DNA from: Clostridiaceae bacterium
GTDB lineage: Bacteria; Bacillota; Clostridia; DSM-8532
Direction of reading: 5' to 3'
NCBI GenBank assembly: GCA_012521615.1
Contig: JAAYMA010000100.1
Span: 1-56,778, forward strand
Length of the DNA: 56,778 bases
A model generated the notes under the pieces. The model saw nothing but the letters and a program-made list of their open reading frames with translations. It did not search any database and was not told the origin of the DNA. The translations under genes were made by a program, and so were the position numbers. Below are positions 24,098-33,809 of this stretch, one piece after another. The first letter of the stretch is position 1. Each line of letters starts with the position of its first letter.

Positions 24098-25054
24098 TTA
24101 TCCTTCATAATTCATAACTAATTCAATCAGTTTTCCATGTTCCTTTACTGCCTGGATTATTTGGTTGGTAATAATTTCTCCCTCTTGCACAATTACCTGA
24201 CCAGCACTGTCATATATGGTCTTGGTTACTTTCTTCCCGACCAGGTATTCCTGCTGCCTTTGTTCGAACAACTCTGCTGCTCTTGAGCCGGATTGGTTTT
24301 CGTTGTCTTCGGCTGTTTCAGGTTCTTCCCCGGTCACTTCGGTTATATCGGCTGTATCAAGTGTATCAAACAGAGAATTTTCATTGTCAGGTTCATCAGG
24401 GGTAAAACCGTCTAAAGCATAGAGATCAGCTACGTCTCCATATTTTTCATCTATATCGGCAGAGATTTCCTGAACCTCAGACATCTCTGGCTCCAGATTG
24501 TAATCTATTGGCTCGTTATTTTTTTTTTCGTCTTCTGTGTAGGTTTCTATTGCACTTGGTGTCTGTATTAATTTTTCTATAAAATCGTTGTTAACCACTA
24601 AAAGGTCTTTTCCGAAACTGATTATACTGCTTCTGGGAATTATGCCTGTACTTGTTTCACTATCTGAAGGTATAAACTCGACACCAATAATATTGTAGTT
24701 ATCTTCATCATCGATATAAATATCTCCAGCCTGACCCAAAAGGCTGCCTTTTTTAGTCAACACTCTTGTGCCTCTGACAGTAATATTTTTTTGCATAAGT
24801 TCTATAGCTGCGGGGATTTTAACAATGTCGCTGATATCGTCAGGTTGCTGGATGGTAAGGGCATATTCACCTATTCCCAAAACCCTGTCTGCAGGAATAA
24901 CGCCTCCTGAAAGCGACCTGACACCACTGTCAATAACAAAAAAATCAATTGTACCTTTAGAAGCATTGATTATGACATTCTTTACTTTGCCGATTTCATT
25001 CCCGTCAAATATGCTTACTACCGGTAAACCGATAATCTGCTGAGCAGTTTTCAT
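24098..25054 (-). CDS. PRC-barrel domain protein
   Basis: A 318-residue cytoplasmic protein. A first PRC-barrel covers about residues 3-80 (IIGLPVVSIFDGNEIGKVKNVIINASKG...IPADRVLGIGEYALTI) and a second about 90-165 (VRGTRVLTKKGSLLGQAGDIYIDDEDNYNIIGVEF). An acidic linker of about 90 residues precedes a short C-terminal module (VGKKVTKTIYDSAGQVIVQEGEIITNQIIQ). PRC-barrels occur in RimM and in photosynthetic and envelope proteins; here the role is unknown. It belongs to a run of envelope genes. The start has a weak ribosome-binding site upstream (AAGGGGG region near 25064). Confidence 0.75.
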   Translation of the reverse strand: MKTAQQIIGLPVVSIFDGNEIGKVKNVIINASKGTIDFFVIDSGVRSLSGGVIPADRVLGIGEYALTIQQPDDISDIVKIPAAIELMQKNITVRGTRVLTKKGSLLGQAGDIYIDDEDNYNIIGVEFIPSDSETSTGIIPRSSIISFGKDLLVVNNDFIEKLIQTPSAIETYTEDEKKNNEPIDYNLEPEMSEVQEISADIDEKYGDVADLYALDGFTPDEPDNENSLFDTLDTADITEVTGEEPETAEDNENQSGSRAAELFEQRQQEYLVGKKVTKTIYDSAGQVIVQEGEIITNQIIQAVKEHGKLIELVMNYEG

Positions 25055-25168
25055 TCTCAGCTACCCCCTTGGATATATAAAATAATAGTGCATAGTAGAA
25101 ATATGCCATTAAACAATATAATAATATCAGTTAAATTGAAAGTTATCAATGAATATTGGCGATTTATT

Positions 25169-26086
25169 TTAAAGATTTTGCAAAATAATCTCTTTTATTT
25201 CACTATTCAACAATTTTTCATCTGTTTTGTTCAATAAATCATAAACCTGATCCTTACTATCAACCTTTTTATATAGAGAACAAAGATCCACCACAATAAG
25301 TTTCAGCAATTCATTGTCCGGTTCAGTCTCAAGTGCCTTTTCATAATAAGAGATTGCTGCATGGTAATTTTGATTTATTTTATTATCCATAGCCTTGTCG
25401 ATGGCTTCTTCAAGGGTTAGAGCCTCTTTGTCCTCTTCTATAATACTGGTTTCCTTCATTTCACTTTCAGGGACCATTTCAGTTTCTGGCTCAGCAACCG
25501 CAAGCGGAGGATATACATCAGCAGTAACGTTTTCCAAAACTTCATTTTCCATGCTATCAAAGGCATGGTCACTGGCTTCATTCTGCTCAAAAGTTACCTG
25601 AGAGATTTCATCCCCGTGCTCAATTCCCGGAGCCTCAGTATGAATTTGATCTGCGTCAGATTCTTCACTGCTTACAGCTACATCCTGAATGTCCCCGGCT
25701 TCAGAATTTTTGTTATCGTTGGTATAAATTACGAAGGCTGCTTCTTCAGCAGCATTGCCGTCTTCTGCCCGGGAACTGTCTGCTGTTTCGCTGTTTTGTA
25801 CTTTTTTATCTATGAATTTAAGTTTAAGATAGAAAACAATTAATCCTAAAATTATAAGAAGAGAAAGAGATAATACTGCAGCATTAAAATCAGAAAAATG
25901 CAGTTTCAAAACCATTGTCCGTGCAAGAGGAGGGGTAAGAATTGCACAAGCAATGGCCAATATTGTACAGGTGATAAGATTATTCTTATAATCCTCTGCC
26001 TTAAGCTTTTTCCTAAAATAATAATCAAGAGAAAAAGCAATCAATAAGATTATGACTGAAACTATTACGCAATAATATCCGTACAT
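25169..26086 (-). CDS. Membrane protein with acidic linker and TPR-like C-terminus
   Basis: About 305 residues. Three or four transmembrane helices lie in the first 100 residues. A long acidic Glu/Asp/Ser-rich linker follows (about 105-215). The C-terminus has a TPR-like helix pair (MDNKINQNYHAAISYYEKALETEPDNELLKLIVVDLCSLYKKV). The ATG at 26086 is preferred: GGAGTG lies 10 bases upstream, whereas the GTG four codons earlier overlaps that site. I recognise no named family. Its position between a PRC-barrel gene and a CwlD-type amidase suggests an envelope or sporulation role, unproven. Confidence 0.65.
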   Translation of the reverse strand: MYGYYCVIVSVIILLIAFSLDYYFRKKLKAEDYKNNLITCTILAIACAILTPPLARTMVLKLHFSDFNAAVLSLSLLIILGLIVFYLKLKFIDKKVQNSETADSSRAEDGNAAEEAAFVIYTNDNKNSEAGDIQDVAVSSEESDADQIHTEAPGIEHGDEISQVTFEQNEASDHAFDSMENEVLENVTADVYPPLAVAEPETEMVPESEMKETSIIEEDKEALTLEEAIDKAMDNKINQNYHAAISYYEKALETEPDNELLKLIVVDLCSLYKKVDSKDQVYDLLNKTDEKLLNSEIKEIILQNL

Positions 26087-26185
26087 TAGTGTTTTCACTC
26101 CATCTTTTGTAAGAAACTGCAGCTGTTAACTATATCGGTATTTCTTTATATTTAACTTAATCAGCAGCCCCGGCAAATAGAAAAT

Positions 26186-26899
26186 TCATTTTCCAAAGTA
26201 ATCATCTATACCCATTTTAATTGCTTTTGCCAGTTTCTCCTGATAGTCAAGGCTTTTGAGCAATTCTTCCTCTTCCTTATTGGAGAGAAAACCGCATTCA
26301 ACAAGTGTAGTCGGCACTTTGAGATCTCTGAATATCATAATTCTTTCTTTTTTCAATAAGGCTACGCGCTTGTTGTCCGGGTCAGCATTTGTCACAATAG
26401 AGTTCTGAATACATTTTGCCAGTCTTTCGCTGTCCACTGAAGACGGCGGATAAAAAGTCTGGGCACCTCTGTATTTTGGATCCTGAAAAGCGTTCATATG
26501 TATACTGACCGCTATGTCAGCATTGCTCCCGTCTATAATCTGTCTTCTCCTTGTCAGATCCTGCTTTCTTTTCTCATAGATCTGAGTGGTACCTTCTTTA
26601 TACTGTAATACATCTTCAGTCCTTGTCATAATAACTGTATAACCATCTTGTTCAAGAAAGTTCTTAACGATCTGGGCAATTCGAAGATTTAGATCTTTTT
26701 CTGTAATCCCCGAATAATTACTGACCACACCAGGATCCTCTCCGCCATGTCCCGGATCCAGAACAACTACAGCGCTGTCTTTATTCTTTGATGTTTCAGC
26801 TATTGGATTTGCACCACTGTCAATACTGAAAATAGCAATGGATAAAAACAGCATCAACAGAATAAGAACAGCATTTTTTCTCTTCACTAAGATTATCAT
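26186..26899 (-). CDS. cwlD: N-acetylmuramoyl-L-alanine amidase, CwlD type
   Basis: A 237-residue exported amidase_3 enzyme. An N-terminal hydrophobic segment (about 8-25) is a signal or anchor. The zinc-site pattern is complete: LDPGHGGEDPG (first His), the Glu in GITEKDLNL, SIHMNAF (second His) and the catalytic Glu in TTLVECGFLSN. Size and sequence match CwlD, which removes stem peptides during cortex synthesis to make muramic-delta-lactam in spores. A vegetative amidase is the alternative. The start is preceded by GATGGGG. No gerD or pdaA is adjacent. Confidence 0.85.
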   Translation of the reverse strand: MIILVKRKNAVLILLMLFLSIAIFSIDSGANPIAETSKNKDSAVVVLDPGHGGEDPGVVSNYSGITEKDLNLRIAQIVKNFLEQDGYTVIMTRTEDVLQYKEGTTQIYEKRKQDLTRRRQIIDGSNADIAVSIHMNAFQDPKYRGAQTFYPPSSVDSERLAKCIQNSIVTNADPDNKRVALLKKERIMIFRDLKVPTTLVECGFLSNKEEEELLKSLDYQEKLAKAIKMGIDDYFGK

Positions 26900-26987
26900 G
26901 ACTTACCCCATCCTATAGTAATATTTATTCTAACTATATTCAGATGGGGGTTGGCCATATAACTAAACCTGTTATCAGTTCTGTTTT

Positions 26988-27527
26988 TTATTTTTTTTTG
27001 GACTTACCCGCTTTATTTCTTATAAATGAAATAAGGTAAAAGTCCTTATGTCCGGCATAATACCCCAGGGCAGCTATTAAAATTACAAGAACAAAAGATA
27101 CTGCATAATGTACCGGCTCATTTCCAATACTTTTTGCAAACCAGTACAAAGGACCGCAAAAACCTTGATAAATCCGCTTGTGTAAAGTCGAAAGCTCTTC
27201 AGGAAGATTCAGCATAAATATTACGACTAAAACCAAAATCAGCGGAATAACTCCTATAAATCCATAATATAAACCTTTAAACGGAGATGGATTAATATTA
27301 TATTGGGGTCTTTTTTCTTTAAAGGCAAGTCTGCTCATTTCAATGTAGATTGTGGGAGTCATCAGCAGAAATATAATAATGGAATAAACAAAAACAGCAG
27401 TTTCATTACTGTTTTCAAAGAGAGTCAATATCGGCATCAGGAACACGCCGAACACAATGACTGCCAACAGGTAATTTGTCGTAATCTTAAGCCCTCTTTT
27501 AATCTGTGAACTAAGCTTGTTGTCCAT
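26988..27527 (-). CDS. Four-helix membrane protein of unknown function
   Basis: About 179 residues with four hydrophobic segments (roughly 18-40, 45-65, 85-105, 140-160) and a basic C-terminal tail (RNKAGKSKKK). The ATG at 27527 has AGGATG 6 bases upstream; the ATG three codons earlier touches its own ribosome-binding site. I recognise no family. It lies between the bactofilin-like gene and the amidase gene on the same strand, about 90-100 bases from each, with no terminator evident. Confidence 0.65.
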   Translation of the reverse strand: MDNKLSSQIKRGLKITTNYLLAVIVFGVFLMPILTLFENSNETAVFVYSIIIFLLMTPTIYIEMSRLAFKEKRPQYNINPSPFKGLYYGFIGVIPLILVLVVIFMLNLPEELSTLHKRIYQGFCGPLYWFAKSIGNEPVHYAVSFVLVILIAALGYYAGHKDFYLISFIRNKAGKSKKK

Positions 27528-27625
27528 ATTTATCATCCTGTCACATTATTATTTTAGATTTTTTAATGCATACCTTATCAAAACCATATCAAAAATCCTT
27601 ATTCTTGTATACCGGTTTAATTAAT

Positions 27626-28870
27626 TTATTCTAATTCCTCTATGGCTTCCAGTTCGGTTTCAGCATGCATATTTGCACCCTTAACTATTTCAGAAACAGA
27701 TTTCAGTATGGCGCCTGTTCCAAGAATCCATACAGCAGCATTAAAAATAAATGATACAATACCAACAAGACCGGAAACACCTGAAACGCCCTTCAGAATT
27801 TGAAGGATTATTTTCAAAGCCCAGATAATCACCAGTCCCAATGCAAGCTTTGCCGGGATACTCTTTTTATCTTTTATTAACCTGCTTCCAAGCCATAGTG
27901 AAACAGGAATTTCTGCAAACAGAAAAGTTACTATTGCTGCAAATAAGAACAGTAGTCCCGCAAACATGAAAACCGAACCTTTAAAAATGAATAGAGTGAC
28001 TAATAATAGTATCAGAAGAAATATAATTCCCCCGATCATGCTTCCAAAGGCTGCAATACCTATACCTGCTGCCGATGCAGGTTTTTGAGCAATAAAGTTT
28101 CCGGCTTTTTCAAAATATCGTGGAAACAGTTTATAAAGAAGCAGGGCGAATAAATAATAAAGTGCGAGGGTAAATATTTTTCTTATGTATGAATAGACAG
28201 TTTTTCCCACACTGGATTCCGAAGATACCTGAGGCTGAATTTCTATAAATTCATATTCTGCAACATTGACATTGGAAGGAACCTGGTATTTTTCTTCCCC
28301 TCTATATACGAGCTTTCCTGAAATATTTGTGCCTTCCAGAATATTCAGGCTGGAATTTTCGTGCATGTCATTGATATATACATCACCTTTGAAATTACCG
28401 GCTAAGGTTATATTTTGACCATATATATGTGTGTTGCCATCAACAGTGCCCTGTACTGTTATTAAATCGCCGGCCAGATAGACATTTTTTTTGACATGAG
28501 CCTTTTCTTCAAGTTTTACATTTGTTCCAAAAATCATTACATTTCGTTCAACGGTGGAAGCAAGTGAAACATTCACCCCACCTGCACGAATACTTCCGCC
28601 AACCTGTCCAGCAATCTCAGCGGTATTTGCAGCAGCAATAATATCTCCTTCAACTGCTCCCTGAGAAATAAGCACCCGGGAGAAAGTAATCAAATCACCC
28701 CTGATACTCCCTTTGTTCTCAAGGAAAGTGCTGATTTTAATAAAATCTGTATCTATCTTCTCTCCTTCACCAATTCTATATTCTGGTTCAGCTGCATGGA
28801 TAATTATTGCGCCCGACAAAAGTAAAAGAACCAAAAAAAGTCCTGATGCCACCCTGATCCTCTTTTTCAT
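27626..28870 (-). CDS. Bactofilin-like (polymer-forming) protein with membrane domain
   Basis: A 414-residue protein. Residues about 5-27 are a signal peptide ending in HAA. Residues about 30-190 hold the repeating short beta-strand pattern of a right-handed beta-helix (for example GSIRGDLITFSRVLISQGAVEGDIIAAAN), as in bactofilins (DUF583). Five or so transmembrane helices follow (about 235-395), then an acidic tail. Ordinary bactofilins are small and cytoplasmic; this secreted form fused to a membrane domain is a known but poorly studied Firmicute variant. It heads the minus-strand envelope gene run and may organise envelope proteins. Confidence 0.8.
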   Translation of the reverse strand: MKKRIRVASGLFLVLLLLSGAIIIHAAEPEYRIGEGEKIDTDFIKISTFLENKGSIRGDLITFSRVLISQGAVEGDIIAAANTAEIAGQVGGSIRAGGVNVSLASTVERNVMIFGTNVKLEEKAHVKKNVYLAGDLITVQGTVDGNTHIYGQNITLAGNFKGDVYINDMHENSSLNILEGTNISGKLVYRGEEKYQVPSNVNVAEYEFIEIQPQVSSESSVGKTVYSYIRKIFTLALYYLFALLLYKLFPRYFEKAGNFIAQKPASAAGIGIAAFGSMIGGIIFLLILLLVTLFIFKGSVFMFAGLLFLFAAIVTFLFAEIPVSLWLGSRLIKDKKSIPAKLALGLVIIWALKIILQILKGVSGVSGLVGIVSFIFNAAVWILGTGAILKSVSEIVKGANMHAETELEAIEELE

Positions 28871-28951
28871 TATATACCTCCAACTGGCTAATTTTCCCTT
28901 ATAATACTATAATAAGGTTTGAATAGCCTGTAAGCAAGTATTTTCACAAAC

Positions 28952-31126
28952 TCAGAACATTTTTATCTGAGTATCCTCTTTATCCTCATCCTTCAGGTAA
29001 AAACCTATTGCGGGAACATTAGCCCTGTAGTATTCAGGATCGCTAAGATTGGCTTCTTCCAGAGGCAAAATTTTTCTTAACTTGCTACCTTTTTTGGATT
29101 TAAGCACCCACACCCCCTGTGAATCCCTGGTGACCTTGGGATTAATCTGGGATGTATTGAAGACAAGCACCTTGTCTATAGTACTGAACGCCACAAAGTC
29201 TTTATCCTCCGGCAAGAAGAAGATATCAACCAGTGGAGAAGCGTTACTGTAAGCATTGCTGAGTTTTTTTCTGTTGGTTTTGGTGGCATAACTCGAAACC
29301 GGAATTTTGGACATCTTTCCATTTTCATAAGCAAACAGGAAATGCCCCTGATAGTCATCAGTAGCATGGATGCTCAATATTTTTTCATCCTCATCAAGCC
29401 CCAGGATATTTGGCAGATAATCACCCAGTACACTTGTCTTACTTTCCGAAAGTTCGTGGGTTTTTAACTTGTACACCACATATTTATCTGAAAATAACAG
29501 CAAGTCAGTCTTATTACGGGTCTCAATTTCCTGTATTATGAAGTCATCGTCCTTGAGCTTATGTTCACCTGAAGACCTTAAAGACACCAATGAAATCTTT
29601 TTAATATAGCCCTGGTCTGTCAGGAATATACGGACATTATAATCTTCAATGAAGCTTTCCTCTGTGATTTCTTCAATGTCGTCCTCACTTATGATTTCGG
29701 TACGCCTCGGCTGGGCGTATTTTTTCGAGACTTCCTCCAACTGAGTGCAAATAATATCAAGCACTCTGCCGTCCCGCCTTATAATATCCTTTAAATCTTC
29801 AATCTCAGCTTTCAGCCTTTCAATATCAGCAGTCTGCTTTAAAATATATTCCTTGTTCAAATTTCTGAGCTTTATTTCAGCAATAAATTCAGCCTGAGCC
29901 TCATCTATGGAGAAACCCTTCATAAGGTTGGGCACAACCTGTGAGTCCTGCTCAGTATTGCGGATAATGCTTATGGCCTTGTCAATATCAAGCAGTATCT
30001 TTGCCAGACCTTGAAGAAGATGCAGTCTTTCGCTCTTTTTCTTTATTTCAAATTCTGATTTTCTTCTGATGCAATCCATGCGGAACATGATCCAATGGTC
30101 CAGAATGCCTTTGATTCCAAGAACCATAGGTTTTTGATTGATCAGTATATTAAAATTGCAGGAAAAACTGTCCTCAAGTGGGGTCAGTTTGTAAAGCTTA
30201 TTCATGATATCTTCCGGGTCACTGTTTCTTTTTATATCAATGGTGATTTTAAGACCATTGAGATCTGTTTCATCCCGGACATCAGTAATATCCTTGATTT
30301 TTCCACTTTTTATTATGGATGCAATTGCCTCTATAATTGCTTCGCTTGATGTGGTATATGGAATTTCATATACTTCTATGCAATTATTTTCCTTGTCAAA
30401 TTTATATTTTCCCCGGACCTTAAATGATCCCCGGCCTGTTTCATAAATCTTTCGCATTTCACGTTTATTTAAAATCAATTGACCACCGGTGGAAAAGTCG
30501 GGAGCCTTCAAGTACTTTAAAAGGTCAATTTCATCATGTTTTATGTATGCAATTGTGGCATCACATACTTCCTTTAAGTTAAAACTGCAGATATTGCTCG
30601 CCATACCCACAGCTATACCCTGATTGGGATTTACAAGAATGTTGGGAAAAGTTGACGGCAACAGAACAGGTTCTTTCATTGTGCCGTCATAGTTATCAAC
30701 AAAATCAACCGTATTTTTGTCAATATCCCTGAACATCTCTTCACAAATAGGGCTGAGCTTAACTTCAGTATACCTGGGTGCAGCAAAACGCATATCCCGG
30801 GAATAGACTTTTCCGAAGTTTCCTTTTGAATCTACCAGAGGATGCAGAAGGGATTCATTGCCTGTTGTCAATCTTACCATAGTCTCATAAATTGCCATAT
30901 CACCGTGCGGGTTTAATTTCATTGTCTGTCCCACTACATTGGCAGATTTGGTTCTCTGGCCCTTAAGCAGTCCCATCTTATACATTGTATATAAAAGCTT
31001 CCTGTGTGAAGGTTTAAGCCCGTCAATCTCGGGAATTGCCCTGGATACTATTACACTCATGGCATAGGGCATATAATTGATCTTCAATGTCTCAACAATG
31101 GGCTGTTCCGTATATTTACCCTGCAT
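28952..31126 (-). CDS. Type IIA topoisomerase subunit A (ParC-like, divergent)
   Basis: A 724-residue subunit of a DNA gyrase/topoisomerase IV-type enzyme. The N-terminus YMPYAMSVIVSRAIPEIDGLKPSHRKLLYTMY, HGDMAIYETMVRLT, the catalytic-tyrosine motif RYTEV and QGIAVGMASNI are recognisable. The C-terminal part has beta-propeller-type repeats. The GyrA box QRRGGKG is absent, so it is more likely a topoisomerase IV or a gyrase-like paralog. The ATG at 31126 has AAAGGAG 6 bases upstream. It starts about 50 bases after its partner. Chromosomal gyrA/gyrB are expected near dnaA, which is not in this window. Confidence 0.88.
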   Translation of the reverse strand: MQGKYTEQPIVETLKINYMPYAMSVIVSRAIPEIDGLKPSHRKLLYTMYKMGLLKGQRTKSANVVGQTMKLNPHGDMAIYETMVRLTTGNESLLHPLVDSKGNFGKVYSRDMRFAAPRYTEVKLSPICEEMFRDIDKNTVDFVDNYDGTMKEPVLLPSTFPNILVNPNQGIAVGMASNICSFNLKEVCDATIAYIKHDEIDLLKYLKAPDFSTGGQLILNKREMRKIYETGRGSFKVRGKYKFDKENNCIEVYEIPYTTSSEAIIEAIASIIKSGKIKDITDVRDETDLNGLKITIDIKRNSDPEDIMNKLYKLTPLEDSFSCNFNILINQKPMVLGIKGILDHWIMFRMDCIRRKSEFEIKKKSERLHLLQGLAKILLDIDKAISIIRNTEQDSQVVPNLMKGFSIDEAQAEFIAEIKLRNLNKEYILKQTADIERLKAEIEDLKDIIRRDGRVLDIICTQLEEVSKKYAQPRRTEIISEDDIEEITEESFIEDYNVRIFLTDQGYIKKISLVSLRSSGEHKLKDDDFIIQEIETRNKTDLLLFSDKYVVYKLKTHELSESKTSVLGDYLPNILGLDEDEKILSIHATDDYQGHFLFAYENGKMSKIPVSSYATKTNRKKLSNAYSNASPLVDIFFLPEDKDFVAFSTIDKVLVFNTSQINPKVTRDSQGVWVLKSKKGSKLRKILPLEEANLSDPEYYRANVPAIGFYLKDEDKEDTQIKMF

Positions 31127-31179
31127 ACTGTACTCCTTTCCTGATTTAAGGCATGTAATTTTCAAAACCTGCTATATTC

Positions 31180-33159
31180 TCATGATACATCTATTAAATC
31201 CATATACTCATGACCGTGGTTTTGTATATATTCCTTTCTGCCCTGAAGATTGTCCCCCAGCAAAATATCAAAGTACTTTTGTGTCAATTCTGCATCATCA
31301 GGGGTCACTTTTATAAGGCGGCGTGTTTCGGGATTCATTGTGGTTTCCCACATCATTTCAGGATCATTTTCTCCAAGTCCCTTTGACCTTTGAACCACTA
31401 CTTTCTTACCTTTAAACCTGTTTAATAATTCTGATTTTTCCTGCTCATTATAGGCAAAGTAGCTTTTTCCGTTCACTATAATTTCAAACAGGGGTGATTC
31501 TGCTATAAAAACTTTTCCATGCTCGATTAATGACGGAACAAGCCTGTATAACATGGCAAGTATCAGAGTCCTGATTTGGTAACCATCCACGTCTGCGTCT
31601 GTACAAATTATTATCTTGCTCCATTTAAGGTTGTCCATATCAAAGGAGTTAAGCCCTTTTGCATGTTTGCTGCGGATTTCAACACCGCATCCCAGCACTT
31701 TGATTAAATCAGTTATAATCTCACTTTTGAATATATGGTGATACTCAGCTTTAAGGCAGTTGAGTATCTTTCCGCGAACAGGCATTATGGCCTGGAAATT
31801 ACTGTCCCGTCCCATTTTAACAGAGCCCAGGGCTGAATCACCTTCAACAATATACAGTTCACGGATAGAAACATCCTTGGACCGGCAATCCACAAATTTT
31901 TTGACACGGGTGGAAATATCCATGGATCCGCTCAGCTTTTTGCGGACGTTAATCCTGGCCTTTTCTGCAGACTCACGGCTTCTTTTGTTGACCAAAACCT
32001 GCTGGGCAATTTTATCTGCCTCTTCTTTGTTTTCAATAAAATAAACTTCCAGTTGCTCTTTTAAAAACTCAGTAATGGCTTCCTGAATAAATTTATTGTT
32101 AATTGCTTTTTTTGTCTGATTCTCATAGCTGGTCATGGATGAGAAAGTATTGGTTATCAAAATCAGACTATCCTCTATATCAGTAAAAGTTATCTTGCTT
32201 TCATTCTTATTGTACTTGTTGTTATTCCTCAGATATTTGTCAAGCTCGGCTACAAAAGCCGCTTTTACTGCCTTGTCGGGAGAGCCACCGTATTCAAGCC
32301 AGCTCGAATTATGATAATACTGGATTGTATTGACTTCATTGTTAAAACAAAAAGCAATCTGCATTTTTACCTTGTATTCTGGCTTATCCTTGCGGTCGCG
32401 GCCGCGGGCAGAACCTTCAAAAAAGCGCGGTTGAGTAAAACCCTTACCACCGTCCAGTTCATGTACATAGTCCAGAATTCCGTTTTCATACACATATGTC
32501 TCTTTAGTTCCGCTTTCCTCATCAAAAAACTCAAATACTACACCGGCATTGACAACAGCCTGTTTTTTCAGCACGTCCCTGAAATATTCCACAGGAATAT
32601 TAATATCAGTAAAAACTTCTTTATCGGGTTTCCATCTCTGTATGGTTCCAGTATGCTCATAATCACATCTGGTCTTTTTTAAACCGCCTACATTATTACC
32701 CTTTTCAAACCGAAGTTCATATTTGTAGCCATCACGAAAAACTGTCACATCCATCCACTCGGAGCTGTACTGGGTAGCACATGCGCCAAGACCGTTCAAA
32801 CCCAGGGCAAATTCATAATTCTCTCCGGTATGGTTGGCATACTTGCCGCCTGCATACAGCTCACAAAAAACGAGCTCCCAATTGTAGCGCCCTTCTTTTG
32901 GGTTGTATTCCATCGGAATACCCCTTCCCTGGTCTTCTATAGTTATCGAAAGATCAGAATGACGTGTGACTTTGATAATATTTCCATGGCCTTCTCTTGC
33001 TTCGTCAATAGAGTTGGAAAGAATCTCAAAAAAGGAATGCTGACAGCCTTCCAGCCCGTCCGAACCGAAAATGACTGCTGGTCTTAAACGTACCCTGTCT
33101 GCACCTTTCAATGAAGTGATACTTTCATTATCATAATTTTTCTTTTGTTTAGCCGACAT
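31180..33159 (-). CDS. Type IIA topoisomerase subunit B (ParE-like, divergent)
   Basis: A 659-residue ATPase/Toprim subunit. The GHKL ATP site has ILSNSIDEAREGHG, IEDQGRGIPME and ALGLNGLGA. The Toprim domain has YIVEGDSALG and CTDADVDGYQIRTL with the metal-binding DxDxD. The typical PLRGKILN is present as PVRGKILN, and QRSKGLGENDPEMMWETTMNPETR matches the C-terminal signature. The N-terminus differs from usual GyrB/ParE (FGSDGLEGCQHSFFE in place of IGS...GLHHL), marking a separate lineage. It forms a two-gene operon with the ParC-like subunit. Confidence 0.9.
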   Translation of the reverse strand: MSAKQKKNYDNESITSLKGADRVRLRPAVIFGSDGLEGCQHSFFEILSNSIDEAREGHGNIIKVTRHSDLSITIEDQGRGIPMEYNPKEGRYNWELVFCELYAGGKYANHTGENYEFALGLNGLGACATQYSSEWMDVTVFRDGYKYELRFEKGNNVGGLKKTRCDYEHTGTIQRWKPDKEVFTDINIPVEYFRDVLKKQAVVNAGVVFEFFDEESGTKETYVYENGILDYVHELDGGKGFTQPRFFEGSARGRDRKDKPEYKVKMQIAFCFNNEVNTIQYYHNSSWLEYGGSPDKAVKAAFVAELDKYLRNNNKYNKNESKITFTDIEDSLILITNTFSSMTSYENQTKKAINNKFIQEAITEFLKEQLEVYFIENKEEADKIAQQVLVNKRSRESAEKARINVRKKLSGSMDISTRVKKFVDCRSKDVSIRELYIVEGDSALGSVKMGRDSNFQAIMPVRGKILNCLKAEYHHIFKSEIITDLIKVLGCGVEIRSKHAKGLNSFDMDNLKWSKIIICTDADVDGYQIRTLILAMLYRLVPSLIEHGKVFIAESPLFEIIVNGKSYFAYNEQEKSELLNRFKGKKVVVQRSKGLGENDPEMMWETTMNPETRRLIKVTPDDAELTQKYFDILLGDNLQGRKEYIQNHGHEYMDLIDVS

Positions 33160-33366
33160 TTTTTCACTCCTGTATTTTTAAATCAATCTTATTAATTATT
33201 ATCAGTAATAAAAGCACGGGTTATTAGAATTCACATTCTTTTATATTAAATATCGAGTATTTACTGAAATTCATAAAATTCACTCTGATAATACTGAATC
33301 AAGCGTTTCAGAATATCCTTAGATATTTTAACAAACATTAGTTCTCAACGCAAAATAAAAAAACTA

Positions 33367-33422
33367 TTGACAAATTGTTACTATGACTGTATTATTGTAT
33401 TAAGCTCTTAATACAATAATAC
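33367..33422 (+). promoter_or_regulatory. Promoter and perfect operator of the GntR-ABC operon
   Basis: TTGACA (33367-33372), a 17-base spacer and TATTAT (33390-33395). Overlapping the -10 is a perfect inverted repeat with 16-base arms, GTATTATTGTATTAAG (33389-33404), CT and the complement (33407-33422). It is the likely autoregulatory site of the YtrA-type repressor, which would block polymerase directly. Confidence 0.8.
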
Positions 33423-33437
33423 AAGGAAGTGGATAAC

Positions 33438-33809
33438 ATGGCCTGGGATCTAAAGCCTGACAGACCAATATACACCCAGCTCATTGAAAAAATTCAACTT
33501 AAGATTTTTTCGGGTGAATATCCATTAGGTTCAAATCTTCCATCTGTCCGGGATCTGGCAAGTGAGGCGTCGGTAAATCCCAATACCATGCAAAGAGCAC
33601 TTGCAAAACTGGAAGAGGATGGACTGGTAGTAACACACCGGACCAAGGGAAGAACCATAACGGAGGATGCTGATATGGTAAAACAAGCAAAAAACAAACT
33701 GGCTCAAATTCATATTTTTGAATTTCTGGAAAAGATGCAGCTCATGGGTTTCAGCAAAGACGAAGTCCTTGTTTTAATAAGTGAAATGTTAAAGGAGATG
33801 AAAAAATGA
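33438..33809 (+). CDS. GntR-family regulator, YtrA subfamily
   Basis: A 123-residue repressor. The winged helix-turn-helix is at about residues 8-75 (RPIYTQLIEKIQLKIFSGEYPLGSNLPSVRDLASEASVNPNTMQRALAKLEEDGLVVTHRTKGR). A short helical tail of about 45 residues replaces the large effector domain of other GntR types; this is the YtrA form, always linked to ABC transporters. The ATG at 33438 has AAGGA upstream; a GTG three codons earlier is too close to it. It overlaps the next gene by 4 bases (ATGA) and has a perfect palindrome at its promoter. Confidence 0.93.
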   Translation: MAWDLKPDRPIYTQLIEKIQLKIFSGEYPLGSNLPSVRDLASEASVNPNTMQRALAKLEEDGLVVTHRTKGRTITEDADMVKQAKNKLAQIHIFEFLEKMQLMGFSKDEVLVLISEMLKEMKK

